Assembly: GCF_003014755.1 (NCBI RefSeq)
Contig: NZ_PYAW01000004.1
Location: forward strand, 434,001 to 498,000
Source: Chitinophaga niastensis
GTDB lineage: Bacteria; Bacteroidota; Bacteroidia; Chitinophagales; Chitinophagaceae
Length of the DNA: 64,000 nt
Direction: 5' to 3'
Shown here: piece after piece, positions 51,859-60,381 of the stretch
How the letters are laid out: every line of letters begins with the position of its first letter
Numbering within the stretch: position 1 is the stretch's first letter
The notes under the pieces: model-generated
The model's input: the letters and a program-made list of their open reading frames with translations, nothing else
Databases searched by the model: none
What the model was told of the DNA's origin: nothing
Program-made: the position numbers and the translations under genes

Positions 51859-53058
51859 ATGAAACAACACATCTTTTTCTTATCCATGTTGCTTGTTGCT
51901 AGCATGCATTTAAAGGCACAGCCTAAAACAGGGAAACAGGTCTGGAAATACAAAACCGGGGATAAAGTAGTTGCATCCCTGCTCATCCTCGGCCAACAGA
52001 TCTATTATGGAAGTACAGACGGTTATGTCTATTGTAATGCTTTAGAAGATGGCAAATTATTGTGGAAGGCCAATCTTGGGAAGGCAATAAAATCTTCGGC
52101 AGGTGCGGGAGATGGTAAAATTTTTATAGGCTGTGAAAATGGAAATATCTATGCAATAGATGCGCTGAAGGGTAACATCTTATGGAAATTTAGCACCAAT
52201 GGTGAAAAAGAATATGATTTATGGGACTATTATCGGTCATCTCCTCTATATAGCAATGGGAAAATATTTATGGGTAGTGGAGATGGCAGCATTTATTGCC
52301 TCAATGCTGCAGATGGAAAAGAAAGTTGGCGATTTCAAACAAACGGGATCGTACATGCCGATCCTGTGATCGATAAAGACACTTTGTACATCGGTAGTTT
52401 TGATGGATCTTTTTATGCGCTGGAGGCAGGTAATGGTCATTTAATTTGGAAATTTAAAACAATAGGTGACCGCTTTTTCCCTAAAGGGGAAATACAAAAA
52501 GCGGCACTTGTAACTAACGACGCGCTTTATTTTGGCAGCAGGGATTATAACATATACGCCCTTAATAAAAAAACAGGAACCGGGCTATGGAATATGAAAG
52601 AAAGAGGAAGCTGGATTATTGCTACTCCTTTTGAAAAGAATGGCAATCTATTCTTTGGCACATCAGATACTCATGCTTTTTATGCGCTTGGCAGTGAGTA
52701 TGGCAAAGTTCGATGGAAGACAGCGCTGCCAATGCGCGTTTATGATACGCCTACAGCCTATGATACCCTCATATTTGCAGGTTGCCACAACGGATGCCTC
52801 TATGGCTTTGGACAAAATTCAGGAGAAATCAAATGGTGTTTTCAAACAGAGGACAGCAAAAAGAATTATGCTGCTGTATATACTGCAGATGGTCATTTCA
52901 GGAAAGATTTTAAGCTCTATGATGATGATGTAACTACAAAAGACAGTGAGCGAAAAATCCTTAATCTGGGCTCGATTCTATCTTCACCTGTTGTAAAAAA
53001 CGGTATTGTTTATTTTGGAAGTACCGATGGATATATTTATGCAGTAAGAATTGATTGA
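51859..53058 (+). CDS. Secreted PQQ-type beta-propeller repeat protein
   Basis: 399 aa from the ATG at 51859, chosen for the signal peptide (cleavage near LKAQ). At least seven repeats of the form GxIYxLxxxDGxxxWxF (GYVYCNALEDGKLLW, GNIYAIDALKGNILW, GSIYCLNAADGKESW, GSFYALEAGNGHLIW and so on). No PQQ-binding catalytic residues of quinoprotein dehydrogenases are apparent, so likely a scaffold like BamB-type proteins. Follows the deiminase gene closely (75 bp) on the same strand. Confidence 0.92.
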   Translation: MKQHIFFLSMLLVASMHLKAQPKTGKQVWKYKTGDKVVASLLILGQQIYYGSTDGYVYCNALEDGKLLWKANLGKAIKSSAGAGDGKIFIGCENGNIYAIDALKGNILWKFSTNGEKEYDLWDYYRSSPLYSNGKIFMGSGDGSIYCLNAADGKESWRFQTNGIVHADPVIDKDTLYIGSFDGSFYALEAGNGHLIWKFKTIGDRFFPKGEIQKAALVTNDALYFGSRDYNIYALNKKTGTGLWNMKERGSWIIATPFEKNGNLFFGTSDTHAFYALGSEYGKVRWKTALPMRVYDTPTAYDTLIFAGCHNGCLYGFGQNSGEIKWCFQTEDSKKNYAAVYTADGHFRKDFKLYDDDVTTKDSERKILNLGSILSSPVVKNGIVYFGSTDGYIYAVRID

Positions 53059-53179
53059 GTAGGAGGCATGTGGTTAATTCCTATGCTGTTCCCTCTAGCC
53101 ACCACACGTACGATTTCGTATACGGCGGTTCATCGTTTGCGTGATCGTATGTTTAAAAATTACTGACTAATAATAGTCC

Positions 53180-53755
53180 ATGCAAAATAATTTAGATTTC
53201 TTAACACGATTCTTAGTGGATCAATATTCTTTCCCGGCGGAAGAAACTTTGCTTTTGTCAAAATTTAAGCGTGTAAATGTTAAGAAAAACTGTCTGCTTC
53301 TTACTTCTGGTGAGGTTTGCCAATATGCGTATTTTATCTGTAATGGTTGCTTAAGAACGTATTTTATAGACGGAAAAGGAGAAGAAAAAACACGCTATAT
53401 AGCTTTTGAAAATAAATTTGTAAGTGCTTTCGCAAGTTTTATAACACAAGCCCCATCTGCAGAATGTGTTCAGGCATTAGAGGACTCAGAATTATTAAGA
53501 ATCAGACAAGCTGATTTCTATCAACTTGTAGATACCAATGCTATTTTTTCTAAACTTTATCGGCAATCTTTAGAACAAGCACAGGTCATTGCCACATGGC
53601 GAATTGAAACTATGATTAGCATGACTGCGAAAGAAAGATATGAGAATTTATTGGAGCGAATGCCACAAGTCGTATTGCGACTATCTAACAAGCACGTTGC
53701 CTCCTTCCTGGGTATAACTCAGGAGTCATTAAGTCGACTTAAGAAGAAAGGATAA
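53180..53755 (+). CDS. Crp/Fnr family transcriptional regulator
   Basis: 191 aa. N-terminal cyclic-nucleotide-binding-like beta barrel (LTSGEVCQYAYFICNGCLRTYFID) and a short C-terminal winged helix (LSNKHVASFLGITQESLSRLKK). No classical cAMP contact residues are evident; Bacteroidota members are many and their ligands largely unknown. Lies just before a methyltransferase remnant. Confidence 0.92.
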   Translation: MQNNLDFLTRFLVDQYSFPAEETLLLSKFKRVNVKKNCLLLTSGEVCQYAYFICNGCLRTYFIDGKGEEKTRYIAFENKFVSAFASFITQAPSAECVQALEDSELLRIRQADFYQLVDTNAIFSKLYRQSLEQAQVIATWRIETMISMTAKERYENLLERMPQVVLRLSNKHVASFLGITQESLSRLKKKG

Positions 53756-53773
53756 ATTTTTTATCATTTGTCA

Positions 53774-54404
53774 ATGTTTGATCTTTTCTTTCAAAATACT
53801 TTTGCTGAAAGAAAACGATCAAAAAAACAGATGATGATGCACATTAATTATGGAATAGACGGACCCAAATTTGTCAGAAACTTATTTCTTTTTTCCTTCC
53901 TCTTTTTTGGTATTGCTATAATCATTGCAAGAATTGAGAAGGTTGCCTTTTCAATTGTCCTGGCAGGAGGCTTTATATGCCTGGCAGAGGGCTTACTCAT
54001 GCTTTTATATGCTAAAAAGGGCAAATTCAATCATAGGGACCGGATGCTGAATCTTGTCCATTGGACCGGTGATGAGCGGGTGTTGGATGTAGGGACTGGC
54101 TTAGGTTTATTAATGATAGGAGCTGCCAAAAAGTTAACTGGTGGAAAGGCAACAGGCATTGATATCTGGAATAAAGATGACCTGTCTGAAAATTCGTCAG
54201 GTAAGGCATATATGAACTCGGAAAAGCCGTTAAAAATTAGACATATCGTGGCATCAATGCTAAATATGAAAAATACTGAAATAGGACATACTCATGATAG
54301 TGCGGGCAGTTCCTGGCATGTTGGGCATGACGGATATTACTTTTATAATGGCTGAAGGTTTAAATGTCCCGTCTGTAAAAGCAGTGGATAGTATTAAAAT
54401 ATAA
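53774..54404 (+). pseudogene. Decayed membrane-attached SAM methyltransferase
   Basis: The N-terminal part is intact: two hydrophobic segments (about 36-52 and 56-77), then RVLDVGTGLGLLMIGAA and GIDIWNKDD, the SAM-binding core. The expected middle (acidic and active-site motifs, about 70 residues) is missing after residue 140. The remaining C-terminal piece reads on in another frame: VRAVPGMLGMTDITFIMAEGLN to a TAA at 54402-54404, whereas the original frame stops at 54355. So an internal deletion plus a frameshift. The ATG at 53774 is preferred over the TTG at 53768. A short functional product is unlikely. Confidence 0.72.
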
Positions 54405-54408
54405 CTAA

Positions 54409-54705
54409 ATGGAAACGCATGTCAGATACGCAGAAGAACACGAAGTAATGATTCTTTTAAAAAGAATAATACCCTGTGTGTTAGAAAATCCGGATATGTA
54501 TCTGAAGATGCATTTGAACTATTACAGAGCGTTAAACAAAAACAATAGGGTACTAAGATATGGCATGGCTTTAACAGGAAATTCAATTTGTATACTGTTA
54601 CATGTTTTATCGGATAACGACTTTGAAAGTATAATATTAAATGACCCGGCATTGGATAAAATTTATGAGCTGGTTTCAATAGTTCCATTTGCCAATTTGT
54701 TGTAA
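54409..54705 (+). CDS. Possible small hypothetical protein
   Basis: 98 aa, no signal or membrane segment, helical by composition. No recognised family. Begins directly after the methyltransferase remnant and is followed by a hairpin. It could be an unrelated real gene or part of the decayed region. Confidence 0.38.
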   Translation: METHVRYAEEHEVMILLKRIIPCVLENPDMYLKMHLNYYRALNKNNRVLRYGMALTGNSICILLHVLSDNDFESIILNDPALDKIYELVSIVPFANLL

Positions 54706-54751
54706 ATGGATGCACAATGAAATGTATGGATTGTAATTCTATAGAATGGAA

Positions 54752-54790
54752 AAAGCATATACTGTGCCTTAGGTACAGTATATGCTTTTG
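54752..54790. terminator. Bidirectional terminator-like hairpin
   Basis: Arms AAAAGCATATACTGT and ACAGTATATGCTTTT pair perfectly. It lies between convergent genes and has A and T runs on both sides. Confidence 0.8.
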
Positions 54791-54847
54791 TTGATGGATA
54801 TTCAGTAATTTTTGCGGATAGTTTATCCGAGCAACAATGATCCGTAA

Positions 54848-55303
54848 TTATTTTTCTTCTGTTATTTTCTTTATCTGTTCCAATATAGGATTCCAGCCTT
54901 CTCCATTATTAAAGGTTTCTTTATATCTCCTTTCTCCTTCTGCCACGGTTGCAAAATCGCCCTGGGTAACAGTGAGCACGGTTTCTCCATTCACTGCCTG
55001 CAGATCATAAGTAACGTGCAGATAATTTTCGGAGACATCATTAATATTGGAATTGGGATCGATGGTGGTGTATATCAGTAATTTTTCAGGCACTATCTTT
55101 ACGATGTCACCTTTTACAGCTACTAATTCCTTGCCTTCAAAAACACCTTTCCATAACAAAGAACTGCCTTCTTTCCAGTCAGAAACCGTTTCGCAACCGA
55201 ACATATACTTCTTTGTTTGCTCCGGGTTGACCAGTGCATCCCAGACTTTAGCAGCGGGTGCATTAATAGTGATACGGCTTACTACGTTTAATGGTGTGCT
55301 CAT
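54848..55303 (-). CDS. SRPBCC (AHSA1/START-like) domain protein
   Basis: 151 aa. Starts with the ITINAPAAKVWDALVNPEQTKKYMF motif of activator-of-Hsp90-like proteins, and ends with the long C-terminal helix (FNNGEGWNPILEQIKKI). A hydrophobic-ligand-binding cavity fold; ligand unknown. It lies just before the AraC regulator on the same strand, a common pairing with regulators. Confidence 0.9.
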   Translation of the reverse strand: MSTPLNVVSRITINAPAAKVWDALVNPEQTKKYMFGCETVSDWKEGSSLLWKGVFEGKELVAVKGDIVKIVPEKLLIYTTIDPNSNINDVSENYLHVTYDLQAVNGETVLTVTQGDFATVAEGERRYKETFNNGEGWNPILEQIKKITEEK

Positions 55304-55366
55304 CCTTCGTTGATTTTATTTTTGTAGTATGCAAATTAGGTTGTTTACCCGGGAAAGGATTGCATC

Positions 55367-56374
55367 TTACGGATTATTTCTAACCAAAAAAGGAGTAATG
55401 CCAAATTTCTTTTTAAAAGCGTTATTAAAATGCTGTGGTGTGGCATAGCCCATATCCAGTGCAATTTCGGCTGCTGTTTTATTGGTATCCCGCAGGTATT
55501 GATGTGCCAGATGCAGGCGCTGGTCTGTCAGGTAGCCAAATACGGTATTATTGAACACTTCCTTAAATCCACGTTTCAGTTTATACTCGTTTAATCCAAC
55601 TGTTCTGGCTATTTCAGAGAGGTTAGGCGGGCAATGAATACGTTCATTGATGATATCCCTGACAGCAATCAGTTTTTCCTTATCCGCAGCCTGTTTGATA
55701 AACACGTCCTTTTTGCCGGCCGCAGCTATACAGGAGTCGGCAGAGAGCACCAGCAACTCTATACTTTTAGATAACAGGAATAATTTTTTAAGCTCCCCGC
55801 TGTACCTGCAATGCAACACCTGTGCTATTACCTGCTCCATATTGCTATCTATCGCGCCCCAGTTTTCAGAAAGCATTACGCTCTCTCCTTTCATGATACT
55901 TTCGCAAAACCGCTTTAAGGTATCATCGGCATTGGCGGTATATTTTATGAACTGTTCCTTTGGGAACTGGATGCCAAAAGTTTCCAGCACCAGGGTTCTG
56001 TTCTCTACCACCATATCAAAGGGATGGGAGTACATGATATTGTGATGCCCTCCAATAAGATGATAGGTTTTATTTAGCTGCTGATAGGTAAAGCTGTAGT
56101 TGCCTTTCATTCCGAAATGCAAACGTACCACATCTGCCTGGCTGCTTGCCGGGAAACTGCCCAACACCGTAGCTGTTGAAACAGCATGTCCTATTTTTAT
56201 ACCATCACAGTCCCAGGTAATGGCATCACGCACGCCGGTATCGAACTTGAATTGTTGTCTTTGTTCCATGAAAAACAAAAATAGCAAAATAAAGTGTTCC
56301 AGTGCCTGATTGACTCCCAGCTCATCTTTCTCCCAATTTTTTACCGGACTATTGATTTCAATCACATTAGTCAT
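55367..56374 (-). CDS. AraC family transcriptional regulator
   Basis: 335 aa from the ATG at 56374 (56383 and 56398 are alternatives). C-terminal AraC domain: CPPNLSEIARTVGLNEYKLKRGFK and KTAAEIALDMGYATPQHFNNAFKKKFG. The N-terminal region (about 1-230) is the family's unknown sensor. The upstream 57 codons of the longer frame overlap the divergent metallopeptidase leader and lack coding character. It diverges from the metallopeptidase gene, with 55 bp between starts. Confidence 0.9.
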   Translation of the reverse strand: MTNVIEINSPVKNWEKDELGVNQALEHFILLFLFFMEQRQQFKFDTGVRDAITWDCDGIKIGHAVSTATVLGSFPASSQADVVRLHFGMKGNYSFTYQQLNKTYHLIGGHHNIMYSHPFDMVVENRTLVLETFGIQFPKEQFIKYTANADDTLKRFCESIMKGESVMLSENWGAIDSNMEQVIAQVLHCRYSGELKKLFLLSKSIELLVLSADSCIAAAGKKDVFIKQAADKEKLIAVRDIINERIHCPPNLSEIARTVGLNEYKLKRGFKEVFNNTVFGYLTDQRLHLAHQYLRDTNKTAAEIALDMGYATPQHFNNAFKKKFGITPFLVRNNP

Positions 56375-56429
56375 TATATTCATTGCCTGCTTCAGCATAC
56401 TACATTCAATAAATAATTTACCCCGACTC

Positions 56430-57722
56430 ATGAAAAAATTGCTTTTAGTCTCCTTTAGCCTCCTTTCAGTGCATTTTACAAATGCACAAACGCCAGCCTT
56501 CTGCGACAGCGTGTACCAATGGTTTAATGAAATAAAACAGGCCACCAGCGAAAGCCAGCAGCTTTGGCGTCATAACCTTTACGGCCCTATGCTGCTTGTA
56601 AACCCTGACACCAGGCAGGTGTTTGCCAATGAGCAGGATAGTGCAGGCTTGCTGAAAAAAACAGGCAGTATTTACATTGGTATGTTACCCTCAGAAAAAA
56701 ACATTGCCAATACTGCCATTGACTGGAGTGGTAAAAAATGGGCCATGATCATACTGCCATTGCCGCCGGATTTCCATGAAAGGATTAACCTCATGGCACA
56801 CGAACTGTTTCATAGAGCACAAACCAGCCTGCAATTTGATCTCCGGGAAGTAGCCAATAATCATCTTGATGAAATGAATGGCCGTATATACCTGCAACTG
56901 GAACTGGCTGCGCTGATGAAAGCACTGGAAAGCAGCCTGGCAGGCAGAAAACAGCATATTAAGGCAGCACTAATCTTCCGTGCCTACCGCTACAGCCTAT
57001 ATCCGGGGGCAGACAGCACAGAAAACGAAGTGGAAATAAATGAGGGACTGGCGGAATACACCGGGCTGATAACAAGCATGCGGAACAGGCAGGAAACACT
57101 GGTACATTTTCAGCAAGAGGCCGCGATACTGTTGCAAACAGCTTCTTTCGTAAGATCATTTGCTTTATACACTATACCGCTTTATGGCTATTTGCTGCAC
57201 GATAGTCTTGCCCTATGGAATCAGGACATTACCAGCCATACTTCCCTTAATGCCTATTTTAAGAAGGCTTTCAACATCAGCCTGCCTGGCAATTTAAAAG
57301 CACAAACAGCTATATTGGCGCAGCAATATAACGGACAAACCATTATTGTTGCAGAAACAGCCAGAGAGGCAAAAAAACAACAGGAACTCGCCGCCTATAA
57401 ACAATTATTTATACAACAACCCCACCTGGATATAGCGCTGGAAAAAATGAACTGTTCTTTTAACCCGGGAAAGATTATACCACTGGAAGATATAGGCGCT
57501 GTTTACCTCACCATGCGGGTAACGGACAACTGGGGCGTGTTAACGGTTGAAAAAGGTGCCCTCATGCACAACTCCTGGAAGAAAATAACCCTGAGTACCC
57601 CCTTGGCAACGCAGGGCAATACTATAGAAGGAGATGGCTGGAAACTGTTGCTTAAAGAAGGCTACACGGTAAAAAAAGACGCTGCAGGCGGCAACTATAT
57701 GCTGGTGAAACAAGCCGATTAA
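56430..57722 (+). CDS. Secreted zinc metallopeptidase-like protein
   Basis: 430 aa from the ATG at 56430, chosen for its signal peptide (MKKLLLVSFSLLSVHFTNAQ). Zinc site in LMAHELFHRAQ (HExxH) with a candidate third ligand in INEGLAEYTG. The C-terminal 90 residues are beta-rich. The gluzincin architecture suggests an extracellular or periplasmic peptidase; substrate unknown. The 40 codons upstream of 56430 form a membrane-like stretch on the opposite-strand regulator and were rejected. Divergent from the AraC gene, which may control it. Confidence 0.85.
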   Translation: MKKLLLVSFSLLSVHFTNAQTPAFCDSVYQWFNEIKQATSESQQLWRHNLYGPMLLVNPDTRQVFANEQDSAGLLKKTGSIYIGMLPSEKNIANTAIDWSGKKWAMIILPLPPDFHERINLMAHELFHRAQTSLQFDLREVANNHLDEMNGRIYLQLELAALMKALESSLAGRKQHIKAALIFRAYRYSLYPGADSTENEVEINEGLAEYTGLITSMRNRQETLVHFQQEAAILLQTASFVRSFALYTIPLYGYLLHDSLALWNQDITSHTSLNAYFKKAFNISLPGNLKAQTAILAQQYNGQTIIVAETAREAKKQQELAAYKQLFIQQPHLDIALEKMNCSFNPGKIIPLEDIGAVYLTMRVTDNWGVLTVEKGALMHNSWKKITLSTPLATQGNTIEGDGWKLLLKEGYTVKKDAAGGNYMLVKQAD

Positions 57723-57880
57723 GCAGTGTTCAAAAGCGGACAGTTTTTGTATCGAAAATGAACAAACCCGTATGCATGATACTACTACCGTACTGTAAAT
57801 CAATCATATGATTATCCGGCACTATCTTGGCACACCATCCCGCAAAATCTGCCCGTTACATTTCAATGAATTGATATACT

Positions 57881-60256
57881 ATGATTAGGAATTTCTTCAA
57901 AGTCGCTTACCGGAGCCTTCTGCGTAATAAAGGTTTTTCCGCCATCAATATTACGGGATTGGCCATTGGTATGGCTGCCGCGATACTTATTTTACTGTGG
58001 ATACAAAATGAACTTAGCTACGACGAGTTTCATAAAAATAAAGACAGGATATACGAAGTATGGAATCGCGTACCAATTGATGGTAATATCTCGTCATGGA
58101 ATACCGTATCTGCATTATTGGCCCGCACGCTGGAAAAAGATTTACCTGAAGTAGAGCGTGCAGTAAGGGTAAATTCGAATAATTTTCTCCTTTCAGTTGG
58201 TGATAAAAAAATAATAAAGTCGGGAAACATAGTTGATACTGGTTTTCTGCAAATGTTCAGCTTCCCGATGCTGAAAGGCAATCCTTCTACGGCACTGAAT
58301 GATATGCACTCGGTGGTGCTTACTGAGAAAACAGCTAAAATTTTATTTGGCAATGAAGATGCAATGGGGAAAATTGTAAAAATCGGGGATAAAGATAATT
58401 TTACTGTTACCGGTATTCTTAAAGATTTGCCTAACAATACAAGGTTCAATTTTGAATATTTATTGCCTTGGTCATATTTAAAATACGGGGAGGGACAGGA
58501 TTTAGGCTGGAACGATAATAGCACCCCTACTTATGTGATGCTGAAGCCAAACGCAAACTACGCTGCTGTGGCCCCTAAAATAAAAGGATTAAAACAGAAG
58601 TACGATGGTGAAGCAAAAACGATGAAATGGGAGCTATTTATTTACCCGCTTACCCGCTGGCGCTTGTATTCAAGCTTCACCAATGGTGTGGAAGACAACG
58701 GAGGCCGTAGCACATTCGTAAAACTATTTGGCATCATCGCAGGGTTTATATTATTGATTGCATGCATCAATTTTATGAACCTGAGTACTGCACGGAGTGA
58801 AAAACGGGCGAAGGAAGTAGGGATACGAAAAGTAGTGGGTGCTCAGAAAAGTTCTCTTATCAGCCAGTTTATCGGGGAATCTGTTTTTATCGCCTTTCTG
58901 GCAGGTATTGTAGCTATCATTATTGTTCAAATAAGCCTACCCGGCTACAACCAGCTTATTGATAAAAAACTATTCATAAACTTTGGCAATATCTATACAT
59001 GGATGGCATTTATCGGGTTTATCCTGTTCACTGGTTTGTTAGCCGGCAGTTATCCTGCATTTTTTCTTTCATCTTTCCAGCCCATTAAAGTGTTAAAGGG
59101 CACATTTAAAAAAGCAAATGCATTGGTAACGCCAAGAAAAGCATTGGTTGTATTGCAGTTCACATTTGCCACCGTTCTTATCATCTGCACCATTATCGTA
59201 AAACAACAAATAGACTATGCCCGTGACCGGGTGACAGGGTATAACAAAGATAATCTCGTTTACCATTTCATGACGGGTGATATACCTAAGAACTACACAC
59301 TGATAAAAAATGAATTGCTTGCATCAGGTATTGCGAAATCAATTACAAAAACAAACTCTCCACTTACTGAAAGGTGGAGCAATGGATGGGGGCAGAGTTG
59401 GGAAGGAAAGGACCCGAATGATAACACAGCTTTCGATCGGTATTTATCTGATGAAGGGTTGGGTGTTACTGCAGGTTTACAATTTATACAAGGCCGTGAT
59501 TTCGATTTGAAACAATTTCCTACCGATTCAACGGGGCTGATTATAAATGAATCATCACTGAAAGTAATGAAGTTCAAAGACCCGATTGGTAAAATAGTAG
59601 GAGACCTTGGCATTAAATGGCATATTGTAGGGGTTATCAAAGATTTTATTCTTACCAGCCCTTATGAACCAACAAGGCCGATATTGATATGCGGTGCGAA
59701 GAGCAGCTTCATGAGTTTCAACGTGATGCAGATAAAACTAAACGGGAATAATGCTACTGCAAAAAATCTGAAAGGGGTAGCAGCTATTTTCAAAAAGTAT
59801 AACGCTGAATATCCTTTTGATATAAAGTTTGTTGATGAAGAATATGCCAGGAAGTTTGAGGATGAAAAACTCCAGGGCACACTCGCTGGTTTGTTTGCCG
59901 GCCTCACCATATTTATTTCTTGTCTTGGTTTATTTGGCCTGGCCACATATATGGCGGAAAACAGGGTTAAAGAAATTGGTATACGAAAAATATTGGGCGC
60001 ATCGGTAACCGGTATTACCACATTATTATCAAAAGATTTTGTAAAACTGGTGATCATTTCATTTTTAATAGCAGCACCGCTGGCATGGTGGGGCATGTAT
60101 AAATGGTTGCAAAATTATACATACCGGGTCGGTATTGAATGGTGGGTGTTTGCAATAGCAGGTTTTTTATCCGTAGCAATAGCATTACTGACAGTAAGTT
60201 ATCAGTCGATAAAAGCGGCAGTATCAAACCCGGTGAAAAGCCTGAGAACAGAATAA
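57881..60256 (+). CDS. MacB/FtsX-family ABC transporter permease
   Basis: 791 aa. An N-terminal membrane helix, a large periplasmic MacB-type domain, then three helices; the whole pattern is repeated, giving eight membrane segments. Both halves carry the FtsX signature (EKRAKEVGIRKVVGA and ENRVKEIGIRKILGA). No ATPase is fused or adjacent in the window. Bacteroidota have many of these, used in export, lipoprotein handling or antibiotic tolerance. A weakly conserved TATCTTGG sits upstream. A terminator follows. Confidence 0.95.
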   Translation: MIRNFFKVAYRSLLRNKGFSAINITGLAIGMAAAILILLWIQNELSYDEFHKNKDRIYEVWNRVPIDGNISSWNTVSALLARTLEKDLPEVERAVRVNSNNFLLSVGDKKIIKSGNIVDTGFLQMFSFPMLKGNPSTALNDMHSVVLTEKTAKILFGNEDAMGKIVKIGDKDNFTVTGILKDLPNNTRFNFEYLLPWSYLKYGEGQDLGWNDNSTPTYVMLKPNANYAAVAPKIKGLKQKYDGEAKTMKWELFIYPLTRWRLYSSFTNGVEDNGGRSTFVKLFGIIAGFILLIACINFMNLSTARSEKRAKEVGIRKVVGAQKSSLISQFIGESVFIAFLAGIVAIIIVQISLPGYNQLIDKKLFINFGNIYTWMAFIGFILFTGLLAGSYPAFFLSSFQPIKVLKGTFKKANALVTPRKALVVLQFTFATVLIICTIIVKQQIDYARDRVTGYNKDNLVYHFMTGDIPKNYTLIKNELLASGIAKSITKTNSPLTERWSNGWGQSWEGKDPNDNTAFDRYLSDEGLGVTAGLQFIQGRDFDLKQFPTDSTGLIINESSLKVMKFKDPIGKIVGDLGIKWHIVGVIKDFILTSPYEPTRPILICGAKSSFMSFNVMQIKLNGNNATAKNLKGVAAIFKKYNAEYPFDIKFVDEEYARKFEDEKLQGTLAGLFAGLTIFISCLGLFGLATYMAENRVKEIGIRKILGASVTGITTLLSKDFVKLVIISFLIAAPLAWWGMYKWLQNYTYRVGIEWWVFAIAGFLSVAIALLTVSYQSIKAAVSNPVKSLRTE

Positions 60257-60304
60257 GTTCAGTTTCAAATGTAACCTTATCGCCGAAGATGAGGAATTTG
60301 AAGC

Positions 60305-60349
60305 TGAAAAACCCGGTCAGTAAATTTAAAACTTACTGACCGGGTTTTC
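60305..60349. terminator. Bidirectional terminator between permease and GH38-like gene
   Basis: Arms GAAAAACCCGGTCAGTAA and TTACTGACCGGGTTTTC pair over 17 bp with an AT-rich loop, flanked by A and T runs. The two neighbouring genes are convergent. Confidence 0.9.
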
Positions 60350-60381
60350 AATATTAGCATTCTTTTTTTATGAAATCTCAA

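Noticed and set aside
53059..53179. GC-rich stretch with ACGTACG and CGTATACGG motifs, considered as a group II intron or insertion-sequence trace
   Set aside because: Only about 60 bp, no reverse transcriptase, no inverted ends and no conserved intron domain could be seen.
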